Source of the DNA: Nitrospira sp.
Lineage (GTDB): Bacteria > Nitrospirota > Nitrospiria > Nitrospirales > Nitrospiraceae
Reading direction: 5' to 3'
DNA: 23,908 nt
NCBI GenBank assembly: GCA_015904075.1
Contig: JABMDH010000009.1
Coordinates: 1 to 23,908, forward strand
Positions within the stretch are counted from its first letter, which is position 1; each line of letters starts with the position of its first letter. Made by a program: the position numbers and the translations under genes. Below are positions 7,698-14,643 of this stretch, in pieces. The notes under the pieces were generated by a model. It made no database searches. It worked only from the letters and a program-made list of their open reading frames with translations, and was not told where the DNA came from.

Positions 7698-8608
7698 ATT
7701 TCCTCCGGCTTGGGATCTTGTTCGATGGTCCCTGTCCAGGCCGGCAGCATCTGCGCACGATCATCGACCACACTTTGAGCCTCTTCATCGGCCGGTTCCT
7801 GAAGCACCTGATCTTCCCACAACACCGTCCGGCCATCTTGCGCAAACACGCGAATTCTGAATTCGAATAGATCAGCGACCGGTGCGCCCTCTACGGCATC
7901 CATCACGCGAGTCGTGATCTGCCTGACCTTCGCCACACCCTCGCCATCGGCGGAAAACTCATCTTCCCAGAGAACCCCTCCGGTCGACACATCCACGGCA
8001 CGCAGTACAAACAGTGGCGACTGCGCCGCTGTATCGATATCATGGATTTTCATGATGGTCGCGCGTCGCGGCACCACAGTGGAAATTAACCGCCCCGCCT
8101 CACTCTCGTCGCCCGGCGTCAGATTGAGCCGTCCGGACCACTGGAACTCACCCGTCTTTGCATCGTACACGCGAACGACAAAACTGGAGAGATCGGTAGC
8201 ACCCAGGCCGACCCCGCCGGCAAAAATGCGGCCCGCTGAGCCATTCGACCCGCCAAAACTGTCTTCTTTAACGCTCAATTCGTATACGTCTTCTGATAAC
8301 ACCTCACCAGAGGCAGGATTGTACACCTTGACCGTAATGGTCGACTCAACACTGTCCTGATAGCCAAAACCTGCCGCAACGATGGCCTGCTGGCCTTCCT
8401 TTTGTTCGGTCCCAACCTCGCCCCATGCCTGCCCCCCCATCAATGAGAGGCATAAGCCGACCCCAACCAACCTGCGCGAAAGACTCCATATTCCGCGAGC
8501 CTGCGTGGCCGATGGTATGCTGTTGTAATGTCTACAACCCGGAACGGTACTTGGTGAAGAGCCCGTCAGCCTGCCAAGAAGTTGAGAAAAGCAATGGATC
8601 TGCGACAT
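7694..8608 (-). CDS. Exported protein of unknown function
   Basis: The product is 304 aa from the ATG at 8608, which has AGGAGG about 5 nt upstream. A long polar start (about 40 residues) precedes a hydrophobic signal-like stretch, LVGVGLCLSLMGGQAWG, after which the mature protein is beta-rich and acidic. Three similar segments recur (VKVYNPASGEVLSEDVYEL; VRVYDAKTGEFQWSGRL; LRAVDVSTGGVLWEDEF; and a weaker FRIRVFAQDGRTVLWEDQV), suggesting an internal repeat of a PQQ-like or beta-propeller type strand pair. I recognise no named family. It converges on the peptidase fragment, the two stops sharing CTAG at 7694-7697, and diverges from the membrane protein at 8759. A later start nearer the hydrophobic stretch is possible. 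Confidence 0.75.
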   Translation of the reverse strand: MSQIHCFSQLLGRLTGSSPSTVPGCRHYNSIPSATQARGIWSLSRRLVGVGLCLSLMGGQAWGEVGTEQKEGQQAIVAAGFGYQDSVESTITVKVYNPASGEVLSEDVYELSVKEDSFGGSNGSAGRIFAGGVGLGATDLSSFVVRVYDAKTGEFQWSGRLNLTPGDESEAGRLISTVVPRRATIMKIHDIDTAAQSPLFVLRAVDVSTGGVLWEDEFSADGEGVAKVRQITTRVMDAVEGAPVADLFEFRIRVFAQDGRTVLWEDQVLQEPADEEAQSVVDDRAQMLPAWTGTIEQDPKPEEI

Positions 8609-8673
8609 AGACCCTCCTGATGCGTGTCTGCATTCTGCAAGAGATCTCGTCGCCGGTATATTCCCCACTATCA

Positions 8674-8730
8674 GTACAGGCCCCCCCAAAAGGAGGGGGT
8701 TGTACATCGGCAATCCGGGCCATTGCCGAT
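8674..8730. promoter_or_regulatory. Twin hairpins in divergent intergenic region
   Basis: GTACA (8674-8678) pairs with TGTAC (8701-8705), enclosing a run of C (8681-8687) that can pair with GGGGG (8695-8699). Immediately after, ATCGGCAAT (8706-8714) pairs exactly with ATTGCCGAT (8722-8730) around a 7-nt loop. Both lie in the 150 bp between the divergent genes starting at 8608 and 8759. The second is followed by a pyrimidine-rich run. They may be operators, a leader structure or a terminator; no factor can be named. Confidence 0.45.
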
Positions 8731-8758
8731 CTTCCTTCCCCCGTCTTATAGTCTCCCC

Positions 8759-9109
8759 ATGAAACACACCGTCTTACTCACCCTGTTGGCGGGGCTCCTA
8801 GCTGTCAACATAGGGGCTTTGACGATAGGGTCTGACACCTCCCCCTCACCAATAGAGGCCTGGAGGATCGGCTTTTTCGCCCTGGTCCCTTTCAGTCTAG
8901 GACTTCTGATTTGGCGCGGGTTTCGTTGGGCCATGATGGTCTGTGTGATGTATGGAACGGTAGGGTTGGCGATGGACGTCGCCACGGTGGTCCAGATCCT
9001 GTCAAAAGATCCGGACATTATGCTGCCCCTGCTGAGCAGCCTGGTCAGCGGACTTTTAAACTTCCTCTTGATCCTGTTTGGAGGACGCTCATTTTTGGAT
9101 GTGCGGTAG
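8759..9109 (+). CDS. Small multi-pass membrane protein
   Basis: The 116-aa product is very hydrophobic, with about four transmembrane segments: LLTLLAGLLAVNIGALTIG, IGFFALVPFSLGLLIW, AMMVCVMYGTVGLAMDVATV and LLSSLVSGLLNFLLILFGG. The start follows the beginning of the first segment; the upstream region has only a weak ribosome site. The last 65 bp overlap, on the other strand, the 3' end of the O-methyltransferase gene. I recognise no family. It reads like a small integral membrane protein of unknown role. Confidence 0.65.
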   Translation: MKHTVLLTLLAGLLAVNIGALTIGSDTSPSPIEAWRIGFFALVPFSLGLLIWRGFRWAMMVCVMYGTVGLAMDVATVVQILSKDPDIMLPLLSSLVSGLLNFLLILFGGRSFLDVR

Positions 9110-10109
9110 GTGCCGACGCCTCAAGAATTCCGTTTTCCCAGTCCTCAGTCTTCTTCTTGAGTGGGAGTGATGTGATTCGTGTAAACCCGGCCTCTTTGAG
9201 CCATGTCGCAGTCTCCGACGCCGGATAGGTGTTCCCCCCCTCCGTAAACAGTAACATCGAGACGGCAAACAGACTGGACTCCGCGGGAAGCAACCCCTCG
9301 CGGCCATGAAGAAACGCGTCTTGCATGATGAACCGCCCGCCCGGCGCCAACGCAGCCAAGACCCGACGAAACACCGCCCGGTTAACCTCCGGCGAGTAGA
9401 TATGCAGCACGTTGGAATACCAGATCACATCATACGTGCCTGAAATCGGCTCCTTGGTAAAGTCACACGGCAGATACGACAGTCGCCGTCCCGCCCGATG
9501 CGTAGCAGCGATCTCTTTGGCCACATCCAACGCCTCGGCCCGATCGCACACGGTGGCGCGCAACCGGGGATTTTTCGCTAAAAATGAGAGCGCGTAGGTG
9601 CCGGGGCCACCGCCGAGATCGAGAAACGTGCGGGCATTGCCCAGCGTGATCTGCGAGGCAATCGCCGGGGCCTTTTCCACTGTGCGGTGATGCATGGCCC
9701 AGGTGAACCGGCGGCGCCAATCCGGGCTGTCGGGAACCTCGTGATCGATCGGCAGCCCGCTTCGCACCGACTCCGACAGCCGAACCCAGTCCATCCAGTG
9801 GGTCCTGATTAAATCCAGATACGACCCTCGATAGGCCGGATGGGTCGCATTGAGCGCCGTCGCTCCAAGCCGGCTGTTTCTGTAGGTTCCGCCTTTCTTC
9901 AGCAACAGACCGGCCATGGCAAGATTCCGGCAGAGGATATCCAATCCTCGCTCGCTGACCTTGAGCTGCTTGGCAAGAGCGGAAATCGTCCATGCCCCTT
10001 CGCCAACCGCCGTAAAGACGTCCAGTTCCAACCCGGCCAACAACACACGCGGCAATCGATAGGCGACGATGGCATCGCGAAACTCATCGAAGGTGGCGAT
10101 GCGCGGCAT
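9045..10109 (-). CDS. SAM-dependent O-methyltransferase, two-domain type
   Basis: The 354-aa product has an N-terminal winged-helix dimerisation domain (about 10-95; VLLAGLELDVFTAVGEGAWT, ALAKQLKVSERGLDILCRNL) and a C-terminal Rossmann methyltransferase with motif I FLDLGGGPGTYALSFL, an acidic post-I region, then YDVIWYSNVLHIYSPE and LAPGGRFIMQD. This is the layout of the Methyltransf_2 / acetylserotonin O-methyltransferase-like family, whose bacterial members methylate small-molecule hydroxyls; the substrate cannot be read. Its ATG overlaps the stop of the 145-aa gene (TAATG), so it is the last gene of the coupled series. An open extension upstream to 10523 is antisense-frame noise. The last 20 or so residues, overlapping the opposite gene, look atypical and might reflect a small frame error. 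Confidence 0.87.
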   Translation of the reverse strand: MPRIATFDEFRDAIVAYRLPRVLLAGLELDVFTAVGEGAWTISALAKQLKVSERGLDILCRNLAMAGLLLKKGGTYRNSRLGATALNATHPAYRGSYLDLIRTHWMDWVRLSESVRSGLPIDHEVPDSPDWRRRFTWAMHHRTVEKAPAIASQITLGNARTFLDLGGGPGTYALSFLAKNPRLRATVCDRAEALDVAKEIAATHRAGRRLSYLPCDFTKEPISGTYDVIWYSNVLHIYSPEVNRAVFRRVLAALAPGGRFIMQDAFLHGREGLLPAESSLFAVSMLLFTEGGNTYPASETATWLKEAGFTRITSLPLKKKTEDWENGILEASAPTAHPKMSVLQTGSRGSLKVR

Positions 10110-10546
10110 TACGGCATTCGTCCGATCTGCTGACAACACCACCGGAGCAGGCCCTGCACCTTGGCAGGGTCCGTCATATCGACGCCGCGCGCGAATGTCA
10201 CGGCCACAAACTCGTCGGTCATCTCCGTCTCCTCGACGAATCCGGACTCCAGCAGCAGCGCCCGATACTTCGACACCGCGGGTTGGAGAAAATACTTTGC
10301 CTGCTTGGCCACTTCGTCGGTCCCCAAATCTTCCGGCGTCCCCTCCGACATGAGCGCCATCACATCGTCCATTGCCACACCATACTGGCACAGCACAGTC
10401 CCTTGCGGCCTGACCTCTAAAATCCATCCGTCGGACCCCAGATCCATGACGAGTGGCCCGCTCGGTTCCAATTCGTAGAGTTGGGGAAACGCGTACGTCA
10501 GGGCGGTCCGGAGCTGTGGCCACGCAGATGGAACTGGTTCAGTCAT
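10109..10546 (-). CDS. Conserved 145-aa protein of unknown function, copy 1
   Basis: I do not recognise a family with confidence. The sequence has an amphipathic start (AWPQLRTALTYAFPQLYELE), beta strands (PLVMDLGSDGWILEVRPQGT), a middle helix region and an ending EFVAVTFARGVD followed by a helix. This alternation loosely resembles YbjN or type III chaperone-like folds, but that is a guess. No signal peptide or membrane segment is seen. The start overlaps the TPR gene's stop (ATGA, 10543-10546) and the stop overlaps the methyltransferase start (TAATG), so all three are probably co-translated. A second copy at 20180-20749 is highly similar through residue 136, then broken. Confidence 0.78.
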   Translation of the reverse strand: MTEPVPSAWPQLRTALTYAFPQLYELEPSGPLVMDLGSDGWILEVRPQGTVLCQYGVAMDDVMALMSEGTPEDLGTDEVAKQAKYFLQPAVSKYRALLLESGFVEETEMTDEFVAVTFARGVDMTDPAKVQGLLRWCCQQIGRMP

Positions 10547-11367
10547 GTTCGAGCCTCTGGCAAAGACGACAGGTGATCACGCCCGGCAATGCGCGCCTGA
10601 AGCGCCGCCAGACGTCTGGTGTTTTCCTCAAGTTTAGGCAGCTGATACTTGCGGTCCATAGTGACAACCTGTTTCAAGAGATACGCGGCATCTTCAAGCC
10701 GTCCCGTTTCTTCATAACACTGCGCCAACACATAGCGGGCGCCGCCCGCGCGGAGTTCATCGCGCGACCGCTCGGCAACCGACTGGCTGGTCTGACAACA
10801 CGCAATCGCATCGTCGTAGCGCCGTTGGACCAGGAACGTGCGTCCGATCATGCGCCAGGCATCGGCTACACCGCCTTGATTATCCAACCGCCGCATCAAC
10901 ACCAACGACTGTTCGTACCAGTCGATCGCTTCGTCAAAATGCCCGGTCTCACGCGCCACCAGGCCCAGGTCGGAAAACAGCACAGCCTTGGCCGCCTCAT
11001 CGTGCGTCTTCGTCATGAGATCCAGCGCTTCCAGGTAATAGGCCCGTGCCCGGCTCCATTCACCGGCATCGGCGCGTAAATTTCCCAGATTTCCCAGCGT
11101 TGTTCCGATCCCCTTCTCATCGCCGAGAATATTTTGCAACTCCAAGACTTCCTGATAATGCGCCTGGGCCGACTCTCTCCGCCCGCTGACTGCGCAGATA
11201 TTGCCGAGATTGCCGAGCGTCACCGCCAACGCCCGCTGATCGCCGGTCTTCCGATCACACTCCAGTGCCTTGGCGTAACAGGTGTAGGCCTCCGTATAGT
11301 GCCCGTGCGAGAAATACTCATTGCCTTGCCGATTCAGCTCTTCCGACAATCCGTTGCGGAACGTCAT
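10543..11367 (-). CDS. Tetratricopeptide-repeat protein, copy 1
   Basis: The 274-aa product consists of about six TPR helix pairs, for example NRQGNEYFSHGHYTEAYTCY, ALAVTLGNLGNICAVSGRRE, IGTTLGNLGNLRADAGEWSR and DLGLVARETGHFDEAIDWYE. TPR arrays form protein-binding superhelices; the partner is not evident, although the coupled neighbours are candidates. No signal peptide. I chose the ATG at 11367 rather than an in-frame one at 11385: it overlaps the upstream stop as ATGA and copy 2 has its only matching start there. The protein is over 90% identical by eye to that at 20746-21570, making it one of the best conserved members of the duplicated series. Confidence 0.9.
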   Translation of the reverse strand: MTFRNGLSEELNRQGNEYFSHGHYTEAYTCYAKALECDRKTGDQRALAVTLGNLGNICAVSGRRESAQAHYQEVLELQNILGDEKGIGTTLGNLGNLRADAGEWSRARAYYLEALDLMTKTHDEAAKAVLFSDLGLVARETGHFDEAIDWYEQSLVLMRRLDNQGGVADAWRMIGRTFLVQRRYDDAIACCQTSQSVAERSRDELRAGGARYVLAQCYEETGRLEDAAYLLKQVVTMDRKYQLPKLEENTRRLAALQARIAGRDHLSSLPEART

Positions 11368-11966
11368 AATGGCAGGCTCAGACACCGCTCAACCGCCAGC
11401 TTGCCGCCCGTAAGAATCGACACGCCGTCGCCGACAACGAGACCGTCGAAATTGTACTTGAGGAGGCGGCGGAGTCCGTCTTTGGCCTTTGCCGCATCGG
11501 CATACTTCTCGGCAGGGAGCAACCTGACGGCGCCGGCCGGTTTGCCGATCAACGCATCCCCCACAATCAGAATCCCCTGTCCCCGATCCAGAAACAACGC
11601 CGATTCCCCTGGAGATTTCTGATCGCTCAGCCGGATCGCCCAAATACCGCCCGGGAGCAGTTCACCGTCCGTATACGTTTTTGAGGGTTTCACATCCATC
11701 TGTATGGCATCCGCCTCAGGCACATACAGCCGGCAGGTGAACTCCGCCTGATAGGCTGCCGCCTCACGGAGGTGATCCCTGTTCGTAATGAGGATGTAAT
11801 CGACCGGCCCGTTGCGGCGGACAAAGGACCGAGCCTCGGCGGTCATCGGTGGAGGATCGACCAGAATCTTGTGTTCACCGACCAACAAAAACAAGCCGTT
11901 GAAATCCAGCTGCTTCTCGTCAGAGAACCAGGACCATTGCCAGATACCGGGGAAAAGCTGTTTCAT
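11364..11966 (-). CDS. Metallo-beta-lactamase-fold protein with degenerate metal site, copy 1
   Basis: The 200-aa product follows the MBL pattern: MKQLFPGIWQWSWFSDEKQL, then LFLLVGEHKILVDPPP, a strand-turn VDYILITNRDHLREAA where the HxHxDH motif should be, ALFLDRGQGILIVGDAL (the GD-x-L position) and VVGDG near the end. Only Asp-His of the HxHxDH motif survives; the two leading His are Thr/Asn/Arg, and no clear final His is seen. A standard dinuclear zinc hydrolase is therefore unlikely; a structural, binding or single-metal role is more likely. Its stop overlaps the TPR start. This is the intact version; copy 2 is rearranged. Confidence 0.8.
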   Translation of the reverse strand: MKQLFPGIWQWSWFSDEKQLDFNGLFLLVGEHKILVDPPPMTAEARSFVRRNGPVDYILITNRDHLREAAAYQAEFTCRLYVPEADAIQMDVKPSKTYTDGELLPGGIWAIRLSDQKSPGESALFLDRGQGILIVGDALIGKPAGAVRLLPAEKYADAAKAKDGLRRLLKYNFDGLVVGDGVSILTGGKLAVERCLSLPL

Positions 11967-11976
11967 CGCAGATCCA

Positions 11977-12032
11977 GGTTGAGGTTAAGGCTAAGGTCGA
12001 AGCATTCCTCAACCTCAGCCTTAACCTCAGCC
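11977..12032. repeat. Long inverted repeat present only in copy 1
   Basis: Two 20-nt arms (11977-11996 and 12013-12032) pair at 18 of 20 positions around a 16-nt loop. The left arm contains TTGAGGTTAAGGCTAAGG. It sits between the small gene (ends 12036) and the MBL gene (starts 11966). The equivalent gap at 22489-22596 has no such structure. It could be a small mobile palindrome or a terminator/processing hairpin that lowers expression of downstream genes. Confidence 0.65.
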
Positions 12033-12035
12033 TGC

Positions 12036-12275
12036 CTAGAGCGCTGCGATGGCGTCCCGGACCGTTTTCGTGACTTTCGCAAGAATGCCGGCATCGGTCG
12101 GGAGATCGATGATGTCATCTTCCGGCACCGTCATGAATTTACGATTGGCCCCTTTGGTCACTGAGATCAAAAACATACTGTTGGACGGAGTCACGGGAAT
12201 GACCACGTGTACCGCACCATCGATGGCCTTCACGACATCAAGGAATTTCTGCTTGCCTGCTTCGATTTCGTCCAC
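12036..12275 (-). CDS. Small conserved protein of unknown function, copy 1
   Basis: The 79-aa product reads GTG-DEIEAGKQKFLDVV, then a hydrophobic strand pair (VVIPVTPSNSMFLISVTKGA), KFMTVPEDDIIDLPTDAG and a C-terminal helix. The GTG at 12275 is preferred because GGGAGGG lies about 4 nt upstream and this arrangement is kept in copy 2, while an ATG at 12290 in copy 1 is not. Copy 2 differs at only two residues in the region from GTG on (Ala/Ser and His/Gln) although the DNA differs much more, so the protein is under purifying selection. I recognise no family. Confidence 0.75.
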   Translation of the reverse strand: MDEIEAGKQKFLDVVKAIDGAVHVVIPVTPSNSMFLISVTKGANRKFMTVPEDDIIDLPTDAGILAKVTKTVRDAIAAL

Positions 12276-12455
12276 AGATCCCTCCCACACATGAGGCTGA
12301 CGGCCGACACTGAGCGCACCTCACTCCTCACACCAACATCGTGACCGCTTCCCTCGGCACAATACCCTCCGCTCTCAAACCACAGGCATCCTACCATGGT
12401 GTTTTTTAGCGGGGCAACTGAGCCGGCGGGCTTGAACGGATCAGCACACGGTCCA

Positions 12456-12758
12456 TCAGTGCTGATTCAGCATATCTTCAAGCTGTTGCTTCGCATCGCC
12501 TTGAAATCGAACGAACTCGATGCCGCACCGATTGTCCCTCTTCCACCGAACGATGGCGAGCGTAATGACGATCGGCGGCCGGGCACCGGACGATTGCACC
12601 TGCAGATGAAGATGGGTGCCGATAGAAAGCGGCGCCTCGCTCACGATCTCACCGCCTGCGATCGTGAGATTTGCGAAGACCCCCTTGCCGGTGATCTGGT
12701 CACCGGAGAAGAGAACTGGATAGTCGACAACCACTCGTGGTCGAGATCGTGGCTGCAT
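12456..12758 (-). CDS. PilZ-domain protein, copy 1
   Basis: PilZ domains bind cyclic di-GMP. The 100-aa product has the RxxxR arm (QPRSRPRVVVDYPV, residues 2-15) and the second motif in the form NLTIAGG (usual D/NxSxxG, here with Thr), followed by strand pairs LHLQVQS, IVITLAIVRWKRD and CGIEFVRF. It is a stand-alone domain, as in small c-di-GMP receptors. The start is uncertain: ATG at 12758 is used; a TTG at 12782 is in frame. It is less conserved than its neighbours, about 80% identical to 23017-23319. It is next to purF in copy 2, and to only a purF stub here. Confidence 0.85.
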   Translation of the reverse strand: MQPRSRPRVVVDYPVLFSGDQITGKGVFANLTIAGGEIVSEAPLSIGTHLHLQVQSSGARPPIVITLAIVRWKRDNRCGIEFVRFQGDAKQQLEDMLNQH

Positions 12759-12811
12759 ATCTGCTGCGATCCCTTTCTGCAAATGGCTCGACGCCGCCAG
12801 GTCGGCTTCGC

Positions 12812-12847
12812 TCAGGACGCCGGCTCAAAGAGGCCTAATTGCAGTTC
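12812..12847 (-). pseudogene. purF 3'-end relic
   Basis: Minus-strand codons here read [11 protein letters not shown] then TGA, identical in protein sequence to the last 11 residues of purF at 23374-23409, with several synonymous base changes. No purF sequence lies upstream; the next bases belong to the cupredoxin on the other strand. It marks the right end of block X. Confidence 0.9.
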
Positions 12848-12848
12848 C

Positions 12849-12947
12849 CTACCGGCCGGGCGGTACCTCTATCACTGCCGCATCCATCCCATTATGCGAG
12901 GCGTCCTCACCGTAACCGACGCTGCTCCGACCCCATCACAGTTGTAA
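12849..12947 (+). pseudogene. Cupredoxin 3' fragment with copper ligands
   Basis: The frame reads LPAGRYLYHCRIHPIMRGVL and ends VTDAAPTPSQL. Cys-x2-His-x2-Met are the remaining type-1 copper ligands, lacking in the N-terminal part at 6945-7241. The first 18 bases repeat the end of that part (LPAGRY) with two synonymous differences (CTG/CTA, CGT/CGG). Joined at the Tyr codon, the two parts give a 125-aa exported cupredoxin. The open frame upstream to 12396 is antisense to pilZ and is not part of the gene. Confidence 0.9.
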
Positions 12948-13016
12948 GCGCCTTGTGATAACTGTCTTGCGGGACGACCGATCGCTCCTGTAGGCTGCGC
13001 CGTCGCATCGTACGCC

Positions 13017-14507
13017 ATGAAGCCTGTCGCTGCCATCCAAGAACCGCTGAGTCTCACCGGAGAGGCGTTGAATCTCTTCGCCTGGCACATCCCTGATCTC
13101 GTCGCCTATCAGCACCACGAAGACGAATGGTGGTTCGCCCCGCTTGACGACAATCTTCCGCTAATACGCCTGAACAGGACCGGCCTGGATTTGCTCCGCG
13201 CCATGAACGGCCACACAACGGTGGGCGCCTTGCTTGAGCAATATGGGCGCAAGATCTGCGGACCGGACGGCCAGCCTGGGCACTGGCACCTGGAACGATG
13301 GGCGACGCCGAACTATTCGCTCTGCTACTACGGCGCCGAACCGCCGGGTGGCCATCGGCATAAAGGGAAATGGGACCTTCTGCTACAACAGATCCGCGAA
13401 GGCTGGTCGGGGCAGGAAGGATTTGAAGGCGAAGCACATCTGGAAGATTTCCATCATCATGCGCTCAGCCAGAGTACCGACGATGACGGGCATTTCGATG
13501 TGATCGAAACAACGGTCTCACATCTGTTCCGGGAGCCGAATGAAGCCCTCAACGGCCTGACCTACGGCCGACTCCTGATGCGGCAACTCCGTAAGCTGGG
13601 CTGGTTTACCCCCAAACCGCGCATGATCGTGGAAATCGGCGGGGGCCTCGGCTACGTCGCGCGTGAACTCGGTAAAGAACTCCTGCCGTTCGAGAAACAG
13701 GGCATGAACTATGTCTCGCTCGACATCACCGGTCCGTTCTTAAAGCGACAAGTCTCCCGCGCCAAGGCCGGAGGATGGAAGGTCATCGGCACACAAGCCA
13801 ATGGCGAAGCGCTTCCGTTTACAGACCACTCCATCGATGTGGTCATCGACAACGAAAACATGGCCGACATGACACCGGTGAAGCTGGCAAAACACGAACT
13901 CTCGTCAGGCCGTGGCGAGACCGCGCAGCACCAGGAAGCCCTGGATTGGATCAGGCGCGCGCGCCTCCCGATCGGAACCGATCTGCCCGACGAGGTCATC
14001 TTCAATCTGGGGCCGATCCGCTTTGTAGCGGAACTCTGGCGAGTTTTGAAACCGGGTGGACATGCCTTTCTATCCGAATTCGGAATCGACGAAGGCTGGC
14101 CCGCGCCGGTGAAACTACCCGGCCATACTGAATATGAAGTGCAATACAGCCAGCTGCGGCAAGTTGCACGTTGGCTCGGTTTTCAGGAACGGTATCTCTC
14201 GCTCCCGCAGTTTCTGGGACTCAAACCGGACACGAAGGTTCTCTGCACCGGCGCAGCCTATACGATTCAGCGCTTCTGTCAGGCCATCGACAAACCGTTC
14301 ATCATCCGCGCCTACACGGAACCGGAACTCACACAGACCCTTGGCGACATGCTCCCCAAGCTCCAGGGGACGCACTACCACGACGTGGCCGATCCCGCCT
14401 GGTTCGGCCTCCTCGACTTCAAAGTGTTATTGTTGGAAAAACCAGGCGGCGCGCCGAAAGCCCAGTTCACCGAGCAAAAAGGCTATCGGTGGTATTCGCA
14501 GAAATAA
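13017..14507 (+). CDS. PqqD-like domain fused to SAM methyltransferase
   Basis: The 496-aa product has an N-terminal region (about 34-80) whose run LIRLNRTGLDLLRAMNGHTT, then VGALLEQYG, matches the pattern of PqqD-type RiPP recognition elements (LN-x-T/S-A/G, hydrophobic helix, G-x-T-V). A class I methyltransferase follows: motif I MIVEIGGGLGYVAREL (203-218), post-I YVSLDIT, motif near DHSIDVVIDNENMADM and LWRVLKPGGHAFLSEFG. A roughly 40-residue insert (KHELSSGRGETAQHQEALDW) precedes the last motif. No signal peptide. Substrate unknown; a PqqD-like arm may recognise a leader peptide or protein. In the restored order the intact cupredoxin lies just 69 bp upstream on the same strand. The methyltransferase call is firm, the PqqD call moderate. 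Confidence 0.82.
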   Translation: MKPVAAIQEPLSLTGEALNLFAWHIPDLVAYQHHEDEWWFAPLDDNLPLIRLNRTGLDLLRAMNGHTTVGALLEQYGRKICGPDGQPGHWHLERWATPNYSLCYYGAEPPGGHRHKGKWDLLLQQIREGWSGQEGFEGEAHLEDFHHHALSQSTDDDGHFDVIETTVSHLFREPNEALNGLTYGRLLMRQLRKLGWFTPKPRMIVEIGGGLGYVARELGKELLPFEKQGMNYVSLDITGPFLKRQVSRAKAGGWKVIGTQANGEALPFTDHSIDVVIDNENMADMTPVKLAKHELSSGRGETAQHQEALDWIRRARLPIGTDLPDEVIFNLGPIRFVAELWRVLKPGGHAFLSEFGIDEGWPAPVKLPGHTEYEVQYSQLRQVARWLGFQERYLSLPQFLGLKPDTKVLCTGAAYTIQRFCQAIDKPFIIRAYTEPELTQTLGDMLPKLQGTHYHDVADPAWFGLLDFKVLLLEKPGGAPKAQFTEQKGYRWYSQK

Positions 14508-14643
14508 GAGGTTGAGTGTAGCCTGGGTGGTTCCCTGTGCTCGCCGACCGGAGGAGAGAAAAGGAACAATCTGAATTTCTTACGGGCGTCACTCACCACG
14601 CAGGCCAGGAACCCCCAAATACCACATAAAATTCACCCGCTGC

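Larger units (their letters stand above)
10137..12847 (-). repeat. Large diverged duplication, copy 1 (five-gene series plus purF tail)
   Basis: This block matches about 20340-23409 gene for gene in the same orientation: 145-aa protein, TPR, metallo-beta-lactamase fold, small unknown, PilZ and the last 11 codons of purF. Identity by eye is around 90-95% in coding parts, lower in gaps and in pilZ. Copy 1 has an extra hairpin at 11977-12032; copy 2 has an extra 319 bp. Many differences are synonymous, as between orthologues of related strains. Confidence 0.9.

Noticed and set aside
10110..10523. N-terminal extension of the O-methyltransferase
   Set aside because: Out-of-frame reading of the 145-aa gene; the family starts near MPRIATFDEF and the ATG overlaps the previous stop.
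12396..12848. 5' part of a plus-strand frame ending in the cupredoxin tail
   Set aside because: Antisense to the PilZ gene; only 12849-12947 encodes a recognisable protein.
7224..12866. Insertion of a transposon with an 18-bp target duplication in the cupredoxin gene
   Set aside because: No transposase or terminal inverted repeats at the block ends, and the 18-bp copies differ at two silent sites.
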